The notes under the pieces are model-generated. The model was given only the letters and a program-made list of their open reading frames with translations, was not told where the DNA came from and made no database searches. Made by a program: the position numbers and the translations under genes. Shown one piece after another: positions 9,378 through 18,455 of a stretch of 64,000 nt of DNA (its first letter is position 1; every line of letters starts with the position of its first letter). Source of the stretch: Verrucomicrobiaceae bacterium. GTDB taxonomy: Bacteria; Verrucomicrobiota; Verrucomicrobiia; Verrucomicrobiales; Verrucomicrobiaceae. Location of the stretch: contig JAEUHN010000029.1 of the NCBI GenBank assembly GCA_016795365.1, positions 186,001 through 250,000 on the forward strand, written 5' to 3'.

Positions 9378-10736
9378 TTAAATGCCTTCAAGCCTGCCCG
9401 TGCTGTCGCCCACGCGCTCGGCCGGAACTCCGAGACGATCAAGCATCGAGAGATACAAGTTAGTCATCGGGACTTCACCATTGAGCGTGATGTGGCGTCC
9501 AGGAGAGAAGGTGCCGCGAGCGTGTCCAGCGACGATGATCGGCAGACGATCATGGTCGTGGCGGTTGCCGTCACGAATGCCACCGCCATAGACGATCATG
9601 CTGTTCGTGAGCAGGTTGGCCTCGCCTTCCTGCGTGGACTTCATCTTCGAGAGGAAATAGCTGAGCTGCTTAATGTAGAAGCGGTCGATCGCCGCGATCT
9701 TCTTCAGCTTCTCGGGATCCTCCTGATGGTGGGAGAGCTGGTGATGCCCTTCGGGAACACCGATGTCTGCGAAGCTGCGATTGCTGCCATCGTGGGCCAA
9801 ACCAAAGGTAGCAATTCGCGTGGTGTCGGTCTGGAAGGCGAGCACCAGCATGTCGAACATCATCCGAATGTGATCCTCGTAACCGTCCGGCACACCGCTG
9901 GGAGCTTGCACGCCTTTGGGCAAGGGCTTGGTCATCTTCTCGCTGCGCTCGATGCGTTCCTCAATGTCGCGAACGGCCGTGAAGTATTCATCCAGCTTGG
10001 CCTTGTCCTGGGCAGAGACTGACTTCTGCAGCGCTTTGGCGTCGTCCTGCACCATGTCCAGGATGCTCTTCTGCATGAGGCGGCGGCGTTTGGCTTCAGG
10101 TGAATTGCCTGCCGCACCAAGCCCGAACAGGCGCTCAAACACGAGCCGAGGATCCATTTCTGGGTTCATCGGCGTGGTCTCGTTTTTCCACGAGAGATTG
10201 AATTGATACGCGCAGCTGTAGCCCGAGTCGCACTTGCCCGCACTGCGCTGGCCATCGGTGCTGAGTTCCAGCGATGGCAGCTTGGTGAGATGGCCGAGTT
10301 TGTTGGCCGCGATCTGGTCCACGGAGATGCCCAGATGAATATCGGTGCCCGCCGTCTTCTTCGGCTGCACGCCCGTGAGGAAGGAAGCATACGAACGTGC
10401 GTGGTCGCCACCGCCATCGCCATTGGAGCGCGCTTTGTCCTGAGCCAGTCCGGAGATGATGCTGAAGTCCGCACGATGCTCCTCCAGGGCCTTGAGCGTG
10501 GGGCCGAGCTGGTAGTTGGCCCCTTCACCCGTGGGGAACCATTCGGACACGTTGACGCCATTCGGAACGTAGAGGAATGCCATGCGGGTGGGCGTGGCAT
10601 TGGCAGCCGCTTTAGCCGCAGCGAAGCCACGCGGCGTGAGTGCTTCCAGGGCTGGCAAGGCCATCAGGGTGCCGAGCCCGCGCAGGAAGGAGCGGCGGCT
10701 GTGGGCTGACGAGGGGGATGGGGGTGTGATCAGCAT
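9378..10736 (-). CDS. DUF1552 family protein with Tat signal
   Basis: About 452 residues from the ATG at 10736; a slightly longer start at 10763 is possible. The N-terminus carries SRRSFLRGLGT followed by a hydrophobic stretch, a twin-arginine export signal, so the protein probably folds in the cytoplasm and is exported. The rest matches DUF1552, a family abundant in Planctomycetota and Verrucomicrobiota, with blocks such as RMAFLYVPNGVN, DHARSYASFLTG and DGSNRSFADIG. The function is not known; family members usually stand beside cytochrome-containing DUF1592/DUF1587 genes, but none is here, so this copy is solitary. It faces the PelB-like gene with no spacer and diverges from the azurin-like gene. 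Confidence 0.85.
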   Translation of the reverse strand: MLITPPSPSSAHSRRSFLRGLGTLMALPALEALTPRGFAAAKAAANATPTRMAFLYVPNGVNVSEWFPTGEGANYQLGPTLKALEEHRADFSIISGLAQDKARSNGDGGGDHARSYASFLTGVQPKKTAGTDIHLGISVDQIAANKLGHLTKLPSLELSTDGQRSAGKCDSGYSCAYQFNLSWKNETTPMNPEMDPRLVFERLFGLGAAGNSPEAKRRRLMQKSILDMVQDDAKALQKSVSAQDKAKLDEYFTAVRDIEERIERSEKMTKPLPKGVQAPSGVPDGYEDHIRMMFDMLVLAFQTDTTRIATFGLAHDGSNRSFADIGVPEGHHQLSHHQEDPEKLKKIAAIDRFYIKQLSYFLSKMKSTQEGEANLLTNSMIVYGGGIRDGNRHDHDRLPIIVAGHARGTFSPGRHITLNGEVPMTNLYLSMLDRLGVPAERVGDSTGRLEGI

Positions 10737-10904
10737 GGTGGGGGTTACGTCCAACCAACGCACCTTCGATGCCAGATTTTTCCCTCACCTTGCCAGAGTT
10801 AGCACGCGTATGGACAAGGAATGTGGCGCGAAACCAGTTGCAAGAACTCAGGCCCACCCTTCGATTCCCGCTCCCCTTCAAACCCCATAACAAACACAAC
10901 AAAC

Positions 10905-11366
10905 ATGACCCATCGTATTGCACTCCTCGTGATCGCCATGGCTGCGAGCACTGTCGTTCGCGCTCAAGACGCCAGCGTCCTTGAACTCAAGCCCAGCCCG
11001 AACGTCGCCACCCCGCTCGCCTACGACAAAACCGAGCTGACCTGCAAGGCTGGTGCCAAGGCCAAGCTGGTGATGAATAACAACGGTGGCGCAGTCCCCC
11101 AGCCCCACAACATCGTGCTCTGCAAGGTGGGCACCGATGCCAAGGTTATGGCCGCGGCGATGGCGATGCTGACCGATCCTAAGGGCATGGAGAAGGCCTA
11201 TGTGCCCGAGAGCCCCGACATCATTGCTCACACCAAGTTCGCCCAGCCAGGCCAGACTGAGTCGGTGGAGTTCACCGCTCCGATGGACCCAGGTGACTAT
11301 CCTTTCTTCTGCACCTTCCCTGGCCACTCCGCTCTGATGAAGGGCGTGCTCAAAGTGACCCAGTAA
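10905..11366 (+). CDS. Azurin-type cupredoxin
   Basis: A 153-residue exported protein. The signal peptide spans about residues 1-20 (MTHRIALLVIAMAAS... ending VVRA). The mature domain is an azurin/auracyanin-like cupredoxin with type-1 copper ligands that can be read directly: His68 in PHNIVL, then Cys136, His141 and Met145 in FFCTFPGHSALMKG. Such proteins shuttle single electrons between redox partners in the periplasm. The ATG at 10905 was chosen because it gives a standard signal peptide; the frame stays open further upstream but encodes nothing sensible. A small secreted protein follows 30 bases later. The electron partners are not in view. Confidence 0.88.
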   Translation: MTHRIALLVIAMAASTVVRAQDASVLELKPSPNVATPLAYDKTELTCKAGAKAKLVMNNNGGAVPQPHNIVLCKVGTDAKVMAAAMAMLTDPKGMEKAYVPESPDIIAHTKFAQPGQTESVEFTAPMDPGDYPFFCTFPGHSALMKGVLKVTQ

Positions 11367-11396
11367 TTGCCAATCCCCCCTGTCTCTCACCCCACT

Positions 11397-11903
11397 ATGA
11401 AACGCCTGTTGCTCGCTTTTTGCCTTGGACTGTCATCTGTCACTTTCGCTGAAGACGCGAAGGTAGATGTGGATGGCCTGGCCTTCACCCTTCCCGAAGG
11501 TTGGAAGTCCGTGGAAAGCACCAGCCCGATGCGCAAAGCCCAGCTGCAGGTGACTGTAGCTGGGGTCGCCGATCCCATCGACGTGGTCTTCTTTCACTTC
11601 CCCGGCGGGGACGTGGAGCAGAACATCACTCGCTGGAAGAACCAGCTCAGCGGCACCGCAGAGTCGAAGACCGAGGAAATCGAAGCCGGTGGCAAGAAGA
11701 TCACCATCTTCCAGGGCACGGGCACCTACACCGACCCGTTCGCGGGCAAAGGTGCTCAGGAAAACTACGCGCTCATCGGGGCCCTGATCCCGATGGATGA
11801 CAGCGGACCCGTCGTCATCAAGGCAGCCGGCCCAAAAGCCGCCGCCCTGGGCCTGATCGATGCCTTGAAGAAACTGGCCTCCAGCCCTTTCGCCAAGAAG
11901 TAA
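11397..11903 (+). CDS. Small secreted protein of unknown function
   Basis: A 168-residue protein from the ATG at 11397; a TTG 30 bases earlier is less likely because it would precede the signal peptide. Residues of about 1-18 (MKRLLLAFCLGLSSVTFA) are a signal peptide. The mature part begins with DGLAFTLPEGWKSVESTSPMRKAQ, a pattern seen in lipid- or protein-binding beta proteins that resemble PsbP/DUF1795-like folds, but I do not recognise a named family with certainty. It has no obvious metal ligands or catalytic motif. It lies 30 bases after the cupredoxin gene and just upstream of a strong terminator, so the two probably form one transcription unit. Confidence 0.75.
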   Translation: MKRLLLAFCLGLSSVTFAEDAKVDVDGLAFTLPEGWKSVESTSPMRKAQLQVTVAGVADPIDVVFFHFPGGDVEQNITRWKNQLSGTAESKTEEIEAGGKKITIFQGTGTYTDPFAGKGAQENYALIGALIPMDDSGPVVIKAAGPKAAALGLIDALKKLASSPFAKK

Positions 11904-11933
11904 GAGCTTCAGACGGTTCTCATAGAACACCTT

Positions 11934-11976
11934 GCGCCGCTTTGGATCTTCGGATTCAAAGCGGCGCTTCTTTTTT
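11934..11976 (+). terminator. Strong intrinsic terminator with UUCG loop
   Basis: A near-perfect hairpin: GCGCCGCTTTGGATC (11934-11948) pairs with GATTCAAAGCGGCGC (11953-11967), with one G-U type pair, around the extra-stable tetraloop TTCG (11949-11952). A run TTCTTTTTT (11968-11976) follows. It ends the cupredoxin/small-protein transcript and lies directly before the DUF486 gene. Confidence 0.9.
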
Positions 11977-11984
11977 GCCCTCGC

Positions 11985-12329
11985 ATGAACTGGATACTGA
12001 TCAAAACCATCGGCCTGCTTGTCTGCTCGAATGTCTTCATGACCTTCGCCTGGTATGCGCATCTGCGCGACATGAAGGCCAAGCCTTGGTTCATCGCCGC
12101 GCTGGTGAGCTGGGGCATCGCCTTGTTTGAATACCTGCTCCAGGTCCCGGCCAATCGCATTGGCAGCGAGACACTCTCGCTGCCGCAGCTCAAGATCCTC
12201 CAGGAAGTCATCACGCTCACGGTGTTCGTGCCCTTCGTGCTGCTCTACATGAAACAGCCCCTGAAGTGGGACTACCTCTGGGCCGCCCTATGCATGTGCG
12301 GCGCGGTCTATTTCATCTTCCGCAAGTAG
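11985..12329 (+). CDS. DUF486 (DMT-superfamily-like) membrane protein
   Basis: A 114-residue, very hydrophobic protein with four predicted helices (about 5-22, 35-52, 68-85 and 90-110). Motifs such as FMTFAWYAHL near the N-terminus, SWGIALFEYLLQVPANRIG in the middle and CMCGAVYFIFRK at the end match the DUF486 family, small four-helix relatives of drug/metabolite transporters. No function is established. The gene begins only 8 bases after the U-tract of the preceding terminator, so its own promoter must lie inside that terminator region or it depends on read-through. It converges on the minus-strand sulfatase. Confidence 0.82.
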   Translation: MNWILIKTIGLLVCSNVFMTFAWYAHLRDMKAKPWFIAALVSWGIALFEYLLQVPANRIGSETLSLPQLKILQEVITLTVFVPFVLLYMKQPLKWDYLWAALCMCGAVYFIFRK

Positions 12330-12334
12330 TCACC

Positions 12335-13864
12335 TCACGGCTTTCGCGTGCGCGGAGCCTGGAGTGCTTGGTCGAGCACTTCAATCATTGCCTTCAGCTT
12401 CTCAGGGTTGGCTGCACTCAGGTCTTTAGACTCCGAGGGATCGTCGGGCAGGAAGTAGAGACCGTGAGGCCCCTTGGATTCCTTGTGCTGCTTGAGAGTC
12501 ACCTTGGCCTGCGTCTTGCCGCCTTGCTTGCGACGCACCAGTTTCCAGTCACCCATGCGCAGGCCGAAGTTGCCGCTCGTGCCGTTGTCCTGCTGCACCA
12601 GGAACTCACGGCCTTTCGCCCCGGCCTCACCAAGCAACGCTGGCAGCACATTGACGCTGTCCAGACACGCAGTCTCGGGCAGGTTCACGCCTGCGAGCGT
12701 CGCAAAACTGGCCGCGAGATCGATCGTGCTGACCACCTGATCGGACACCCCCGGCTTGATCCGCCCCGGCCAGCGTGTGATGAATGGCGTGCGTGTGCCG
12801 CCTTCCAGCACACTGTATTTGCCACCACTGAACGGACCGGCCGGCTGGTGCGAACCGAGTTTCTCTACCGCCCCATCTTTGTAACCATCATCGAGCACCG
12901 GACCATTGTCCGAGCAGAACACGATCAAGGTTTTGTCCGTGAGCTTCAGGCGATCGAGCGTCTTCATAAGTTCACCCACGCACCAGTCGAGTTGCACAAT
13001 GCTGTCGCCTCGGAGTCCGAGCGAAGTTGAGCCCTGAAACCTCTCGTGCGGGATGCGTGGCACATGGATGTCGTGGCTGGCGAAGTAGAGGAAGAACGGA
13101 TTGCCCTTCCTCGCCTCGATCCACTGGGCCGATTCCTTCACCCAGCGATCTGCCAGATCTTCATCGCGGAAGCGTGCTGATGTGCCTCCCGTGTAAAAGC
13201 CAATGCGGCTGATGCCATTGTGAATGGTGTCATTGTGCCCGTGGCTCCAGTCCATCTTCAGCGTGCTGCGATGCGTGATGCCTGTGGGATGATCGGGTGA
13301 CGGGATCTTGTTTCCCACCCACAGCGGGTCCTGGACGCTGAGGTTCTCGACGCGGTGATCATTCACATACACCTGGGGCACACGATCGTTGGTCGTGGGC
13401 AATAGCAAGCAATGGTCAAACCCGATCTCCAGCGGACCCGGCTTGAGTTCGCCATTCCACTCGGGCGCTGGATCACCGAGGCCCAGGTGCCACTTGCCAA
13501 TCACGGCCGACTGATACCCGGCTGGCTTGAGCAGTGAAGCGATGGTCTCCGTGCCAGGCTCGATGATCGCGGGCGCCGCAGGTGGTGCGATGCCTGTGCC
13601 CTTGTGACGAAAGGCATACGTGCCCGTAAGCAGCGAAAATCGTGTGGGCGTGCAGGTAGAGGCGGAGCAGTAACCACTCGTGAAACGCTGTCCCTCGCTG
13701 GCCAGGCGGTCGATGTTCGGCGTCTTCACAGCCGTGGCTCCGTAGCAGCCCACATCTCCGTAGCCGAGATCATCCGCCATGATCACGATGATGTTGGGCT
13801 TGTCGGCACCCTGGGCGAGGAGGCCGACGAAGAAAGCGAAAGCGGCGAGGCAGAGACGAATCAT
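12335..13864 (-). CDS. Secreted family-S1 sulfatase (1)
   Basis: A 509-residue sulfatase with a signal peptide (residues 1-19, ending AQG). The frame extends upstream, but the ATG at 13864 gives the clean leader. Conserved S1 elements are present: the metal-binding pair MADDLGYGDVG (Asp31, Asp32), the formylglycine site C71-T-P-T-R followed by SLLTG, IGKWHLG, and FCSDNGP near residue 310. Cys71 must be turned into formylglycine by an FGE not found here. It hydrolyses a sulfate ester on an unknown glycan in the periplasm or outside. It is the only sulfatase on the minus strand and diverges from the main sulfatase run across an 84-base intergenic region. Unlike most neighbours it has no K/G tail. 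Confidence 0.92.
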   Translation of the reverse strand: MIRLCLAAFAFFVGLLAQGADKPNIIVIMADDLGYGDVGCYGATAVKTPNIDRLASEGQRFTSGYCSASTCTPTRFSLLTGTYAFRHKGTGIAPPAAPAIIEPGTETIASLLKPAGYQSAVIGKWHLGLGDPAPEWNGELKPGPLEIGFDHCLLLPTTNDRVPQVYVNDHRVENLSVQDPLWVGNKIPSPDHPTGITHRSTLKMDWSHGHNDTIHNGISRIGFYTGGTSARFRDEDLADRWVKESAQWIEARKGNPFFLYFASHDIHVPRIPHERFQGSTSLGLRGDSIVQLDWCVGELMKTLDRLKLTDKTLIVFCSDNGPVLDDGYKDGAVEKLGSHQPAGPFSGGKYSVLEGGTRTPFITRWPGRIKPGVSDQVVSTIDLAASFATLAGVNLPETACLDSVNVLPALLGEAGAKGREFLVQQDNGTSGNFGLRMGDWKLVRRKQGGKTQAKVTLKQHKESKGPHGLYFLPDDPSESKDLSAANPEKLKAMIEVLDQALQAPRTRKP

Positions 13865-13948
13865 GAGGTGGGTGCAAACGCTACAGCCTCCGGCGGCATT
13901 GCGAGGAAAGTTGTTACTCTGGCCATCGTCTCCATGGTGCCGATTCAC

Positions 13949-15679
13949 ATGCACTCACTCCTCCCCTCGCTCATCGCGCTCGCTGCGCTGATTTGCTCCA
14001 GCTTGTCCGCCGCTCCACGGCCCAACATCATCGTCATCATGGCCGATGACGTGGGCTATTCAGACATCGGCTGCTTCGGGAGCGAGATCGAAACTCCCAA
14101 CCTCGACGCGCTTGCCAGTGGCGGGCTGCGGTTCACGCAGTTTTACAACACCGCCCGATGCTGCCCCACGCGTGCCTCGCTGCTCACCGGACTCTATGCT
14201 CATCAAGCCGGGATCGGACACATGGTGGATGCCTGGAGTGAGAAGGTGGGTGAAGCCTATGCAGGCGATCTGAGCAAGCGCGCCGTAACCATCGCAGAAG
14301 CGCTCAAGCCCGCAGGCTACGCCACCTACATGACGGGTAAATGGCATGTCACGAACATGACCGCGCCCCAGAACGATGCCGACAAGCACAACTGGCCGCT
14401 TCAGCGCGGGTTCGACCGATTCTACGGAACCATCCACGGCGCGGGCAGCTTCTTTGACCCGAACACCCTCGTGCGCGACAACACCTTCATCTCGCCCTTT
14501 GCCGACGCTGAATACAAGCCGCGCGAGTTCTACTACACGGATGCGATCAACGATCAGGCCTCGCGTTTCATCACCGAGCACCATGCGCGCAATCCGGGGC
14601 AACCCTTCTTTCTCTACATGGCACACACCGCTGCGCACTGGCCGATGCATGCCAAGGAGTCGGACATCGCTAAATACAGAGGCCGTTACGACACCGGCTA
14701 CGATGCCACTCGCTCGGCACGCCTGGACAAGATGAAACGCCTAGGACTCCTCGATCCTCAATGGCAGGTCACACCCCAGGCGGGAGATTGGAGCCGTGTG
14801 GAGAACAAGGCCTGGGAATCTCGTTGCATGGAGGTCTTCGCCGCCATGATCGATTGCATGGACCAAGGCATCGGACGTGTGATCGAGACGCTCAAAAAGA
14901 ACGACCAGTTCGACAACACCCTCATCCTCTTCCTCCAGGACAATGGCGGCTGCGCGGAAGGCATGGGCCGCGCAGGCGCCTTCAAGCAGCGAGCGGACAA
15001 GCCATCGCTGCCTTCCCTGGCCAATGATTATCTCCAGCCCGATATGATTCCGAAGCAGACGCGCGATGGCTTTCCGATGCGGCAAGGCCTGGGCGTCATG
15101 CCCGGCGGAGCTGACACCTACATCGGCTATGGCAAGGCCTGGGCGAATGTGAGCAACACCCCGTTCCGTGAATACAAGCACTGGGAGCACGAGGGTGGCA
15201 TCAGCACGCCGTTGATTGCTCATTGGCCGAAAGGCATCGCCAACGAGCGCCATGGAAAGCTCGATGCCCAGCCCGGCCACCTCATTGACCTCATGGCCAC
15301 CTGCGTGGACCTCTCAGGCGCTTCATATCCCACCGAATTCAAAGGCAACGCGATCCAGCCCATGGAGGGGATCAGTCTCGTGCCCGCTTTCGAAGGCAAG
15401 ACACTGGCACGCACGCAGCCGATCTTCTGGGAACACGAAGGCAATCGCGCCATCCGCATCGGTGAGTGGAAGCTCGTGTCCATGCACCCGAAGTCATGGG
15501 AACTTTATCACATCCCGACCGATCGCACGGAAATGCGTGACCTCGCGTCCGCTCAACCCGATCGTGTCAAGGCAATGGCATCGCAGTGGGAGGCATGGGC
15601 CAAACGAGTCGGTGTGAGGCCTTGGCCCCTGAACGGCGGCGATGGAAAGAAAGGCAAAGGCAACAAGAAAAGTCAGTAA
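13949..15679 (+). CDS. Secreted family-S1 sulfatase (2), K/G tail
   Basis: A 576-residue sulfatase; the ATG at 13949 is preferred because it begins a signal peptide (MHSLLPSLIALAALICSSLSA), with another in-frame ATG at 13934. S1 signatures: MADDVGYSDIGC (Asp33, Asp34), formylglycine site C71-C-P-T-R with SLLTG, TGKWHV, and LQDNGG. The stretch LRFTQFYNTARC before the active site is shared almost exactly with sulfatase 7 in this cluster, so the two are paralogs. The C-terminus ends in a lysine/glycine-rich tail (GDGKKGKGNKKSQ). It is the first gene of the plus-strand sulfatase run. Family resemblance is to arylsulfatase A-type enzymes; the substrate is unknown. Confidence 0.92.
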   Translation: MHSLLPSLIALAALICSSLSAAPRPNIIVIMADDVGYSDIGCFGSEIETPNLDALASGGLRFTQFYNTARCCPTRASLLTGLYAHQAGIGHMVDAWSEKVGEAYAGDLSKRAVTIAEALKPAGYATYMTGKWHVTNMTAPQNDADKHNWPLQRGFDRFYGTIHGAGSFFDPNTLVRDNTFISPFADAEYKPREFYYTDAINDQASRFITEHHARNPGQPFFLYMAHTAAHWPMHAKESDIAKYRGRYDTGYDATRSARLDKMKRLGLLDPQWQVTPQAGDWSRVENKAWESRCMEVFAAMIDCMDQGIGRVIETLKKNDQFDNTLILFLQDNGGCAEGMGRAGAFKQRADKPSLPSLANDYLQPDMIPKQTRDGFPMRQGLGVMPGGADTYIGYGKAWANVSNTPFREYKHWEHEGGISTPLIAHWPKGIANERHGKLDAQPGHLIDLMATCVDLSGASYPTEFKGNAIQPMEGISLVPAFEGKTLARTQPIFWEHEGNRAIRIGEWKLVSMHPKSWELYHIPTDRTEMRDLASAQPDRVKAMASQWEAWAKRVGVRPWPLNGGDGKKGKGNKKSQ

Positions 15680-15684
15680 AGCTC

Positions 15685-16569
15685 ATGCCGCTCAATACCT
15701 CCTCCCGTCGAAGAAAATGGATCATCGCGGCTCTGTTGGTCGCAACCTTGATGTTCGGTCTTTACGTAGCCGATGGAGCCAATCGAGTGCCTCCGATGCC
15801 TGTGCCGCAGGGCGTGAAAAAGCACACCGAGAAGATCTCGTTGCAAGGCGAGACCGTGCCGGTGGATGTGTATGTGCCCGCGACCAAGCTCGAAGAGGCG
15901 CCCGTGGTGATCGTGGCGCATGGGTTCTCCCGCCATCGTCGTGTGATGGCCGAGTGGGGAAACTCCATTGCCTTGCACGGCATGATCGCGCTGGTGCCGA
16001 ATCTTCCTTCGTTCGCCGATCATGGTCGCAATGCGCGAGCCATCGAAGACCTCATCCACTGGGCTCATGAACCGGCTCGCACCTTGCAACCACGACCGAA
16101 CGGCGAGGTGGGTCTCATCGGGCACTCGGCGGGTGGATTTGCCACCCTGCTCGCGGCCGTGCGCGAACCTCGCGTGCGCTGCTGGATCGGGCTTGATCCG
16201 GTGGACTTTCGTGACCATGGCCAGAACGCGGTGAAGAGCCTGAAGGTTCCGGGCTTGATGCTGCTTGCCGAGCCTGGGGCCTGGAATCGCCAGGGGAATG
16301 CAGTGCCCTGGCTGGCCGCATGCCCATCGTTGAAGGCCCTGCGTATTCGAGGTTCAACACACTGCGATCCTGAGATGCCGACCAGTCACCTCGCCGAGAT
16401 GTTCTGCGGGAAGACCGATCCGGCGCGTCATGGCATCTACCAGCACTATGCGTTTTCATTGTTACGGCAGGTGTTGATGCACGACCCGGAGGCTCCGGAC
16501 GTGATCGCGCTCACAGCGAAAGATGCCCGTGTGCAGGTGTTGCCCTCAGGCTCAGCAAAAGCGGAATGA
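15685..16569 (+). CDS. Alpha/beta hydrolase (esterase/lipase-like)
   Basis: A 294-residue protein with an N-terminal signal anchor (about residues 11-30, after SRRRKW). The domain is an alpha/beta hydrolase: VIVAHGF forms the oxyanion strand-loop, and the nucleophile elbow is GHSAGG with Ser148; the late RGSTHCD supplies the likely catalytic His. It resembles the dienelactone hydrolase/chlorophyllase/PETase-like branch. It starts 5 bases after sulfatase 2, so it belongs to the sulfatase operon, where removal of acyl groups from a decorated polysaccharide would fit, but this is inferred from context. The frame is open upstream; ATG 15685 was chosen as it begins just before the anchor and after the previous stop. 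Confidence 0.82.
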   Translation: MPLNTSSRRRKWIIAALLVATLMFGLYVADGANRVPPMPVPQGVKKHTEKISLQGETVPVDVYVPATKLEEAPVVIVAHGFSRHRRVMAEWGNSIALHGMIALVPNLPSFADHGRNARAIEDLIHWAHEPARTLQPRPNGEVGLIGHSAGGFATLLAAVREPRVRCWIGLDPVDFRDHGQNAVKSLKVPGLMLLAEPGAWNRQGNAVPWLAACPSLKALRIRGSTHCDPEMPTSHLAEMFCGKTDPARHGIYQHYAFSLLRQVLMHDPEAPDVIALTAKDARVQVLPSGSAKAE

Positions 16570-16614
16570 TCCGGGGAGTCCGCCACGTTAGCACGGGCCG
16601 GTCTTCCTTATCTC

Positions 16615-18432
16615 ATGACGCGTTTCCTTCTCCTTGCTTCCGCCTCGCTGGCGATCCTTTCCTCGCTGCCTGCGGCGACGCCCAATGTCGTCGTCTTCCT
16701 CGCGGATGATGCTGGCTGGGGCGACTACGGGCAGTCAGGCAATCAGATGGCTCAGACGCCTAACATTGATTCCATCGCCAAAGAGGGCGTGTCGTTGGAT
16801 CGTTTCTACGTATGTCCCGTTTGCTCACCGACACGTGCCGAGTTCCTCACCGGTCGCTATCATCCACGCGGAGGCGTGCGAGGTGTGTCCACTGGCCAGG
16901 AGCGTCTCGACCTGAGTGACAAGACCATCGCCGATAGCTTCAAGGCGGCGGGCTATGCCACCGGTGCCTTTGGAAAATGGCACAATGGCAGCCAGTGGCC
17001 CTACCACCCGATGGCTCGCGGGTTCGATACCTACTTTGGTCACACCTCAGGCCACTGGGGTGAATACTTCGATGCGCCGCTCGAGGATGAAGGGCGCATG
17101 ATTCGCACGCAGGGCTACATCGTGAACGTCTGCACCGAGAAGGCCCTCGGCTTCATCGACAAGCACAAGGACAAGCCTTTCCTCTGCTACGTTCCCTTCA
17201 CCACACCTCACTCACCATGGGCAGCTCCGCATGACACGTGGAGCCAGTTCAAGGACAAGGCTATCACCCAACGCGCCACTCAGGCCGATCAAGAAGACGA
17301 GAACGAAACCCGCTGCGTTCACGCCATGCTGGCGAACCAGGACATGAATGTAGGTCGCGTGCTCGCACGGCTGAAGCAGCATGGCATCGAGGACAACACC
17401 ATCGTCATCTACTTCTCGGACAATGGTCCCAACAGCCATCGCTGGACTGGTGGCATGAAGGGCAAGAAGGGCACCACGGACGAAGCCGGTGTGCGCTCGG
17501 TGTGCTACATCCGCTGGCCGGGCAAGCTGCCTGCGGGCCACACCATCAGCGAGATCAGCGGAGCGATCGATTTGCTACCCACGCTGACTTCGTTGGCAGG
17601 CATCAAGCGGGCTGGCAACAAATCGCTCGACGGACGTGACCTCGCTCCGCTGTTGATGAAGAAAAAGATCGAGTGGACCGAGCGCATGATCTTCTCCACC
17701 TGGGCGGGAAACATCAGCGTGCGCACCCAAACGCATCGCCTCGACAACGCGGGCCAGCTTTATGACATGATGGCTGATCCCGGTCAGACCAAGCCGATCA
17801 ATGACCAGGAGCCTGCCCTCGCTGCCAAGCTCACCGAAGCCGTGAGCGCATGGCGCCAGGAGATGTTCGGTGACGTGGAAGCCACACCCAAGACGGCGGG
17901 CAAAGGAAAGGCCAAGGGGGACAAGAAAAAGAGCGGCGGGAATGCGGTCGATCCTCGTCCCTTCACCGTGGGCTATCGCGAGTTCCCCATCACGATGCTG
18001 CCTGCTCGCGACGGCGAACCTCGAGGAGGTGTGCAGCGCAGTGGCAATGCGCCGAACTGCTCCTACTTCGTCAACTGGACGAGCAAGGAAGACAGCATGG
18101 TGTGGCTGATCGATGTCCATACGGCCGGACAATATGAAGTGACCGTGGACTACACCTGCAAGGTGCCCGATGCGGGTTCCACCATTGAGCTGAGCTTCAA
18201 AGACGCCCGACTGAAGGGCAAGGTGGAGCCCGGCTGGGACCCGCCGCTCTACGCGAATCAAGACACGCTCCCGCGCTCCTCGGGCGAGAGCAAGATGAAG
18301 GATTTCCACACGCTGAAGCTGGGCGAAATGACGCTGCCAGCAGGCAAGGGACCGCTCACGCTTCGAGCGCTGGAGATCCCTGGAGCCTCGGTGATGGACG
18401 TGCGCCGGATCACGCTCACGCTGCTGCCTTGA
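16615..18432 (+). CDS. Secreted family-S1 sulfatase (3) with C-terminal beta domain
   Basis: A 605-residue, two-part protein. A signal peptide (1-21) is followed by an S1 sulfatase core with LADDAGWGDYG (Asp31, Asp32), formylglycine site C70-S-P-T-R, FGKWHNG and YFSDNGP. After the core comes a lysine/glycine-rich linker (about residues 424-445, GKGKAKGDKKKSGG) and then a beta-sandwich-like domain of about 155 residues with YFVNWTSKEDSMVWLID and QYEVTVDYTC, reminiscent of carbohydrate-binding modules. The extra domain may hold the enzyme on its polymer. The next sulfatase starts 23 bases after this stop. Substrate unknown. Confidence 0.92.
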   Translation: MTRFLLLASASLAILSSLPAATPNVVVFLADDAGWGDYGQSGNQMAQTPNIDSIAKEGVSLDRFYVCPVCSPTRAEFLTGRYHPRGGVRGVSTGQERLDLSDKTIADSFKAAGYATGAFGKWHNGSQWPYHPMARGFDTYFGHTSGHWGEYFDAPLEDEGRMIRTQGYIVNVCTEKALGFIDKHKDKPFLCYVPFTTPHSPWAAPHDTWSQFKDKAITQRATQADQEDENETRCVHAMLANQDMNVGRVLARLKQHGIEDNTIVIYFSDNGPNSHRWTGGMKGKKGTTDEAGVRSVCYIRWPGKLPAGHTISEISGAIDLLPTLTSLAGIKRAGNKSLDGRDLAPLLMKKKIEWTERMIFSTWAGNISVRTQTHRLDNAGQLYDMMADPGQTKPINDQEPALAAKLTEAVSAWRQEMFGDVEATPKTAGKGKAKGDKKKSGGNAVDPRPFTVGYREFPITMLPARDGEPRGGVQRSGNAPNCSYFVNWTSKEDSMVWLIDVHTAGQYEVTVDYTCKVPDAGSTIELSFKDARLKGKVEPGWDPPLYANQDTLPRSSGESKMKDFHTLKLGEMTLPAGKGPLTLRALEIPGASVMDVRRITLTLLP

Positions 18433-18455
18433 TCACACTATTCACCACCCTTCCC

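Noticed and set aside
13604-13948. N-terminal extension of sulfatase 2
   Set aside because: This part overlaps the divergent sulfatase 1 and precedes a perfect signal peptide; the true start is 13949 or 13934.
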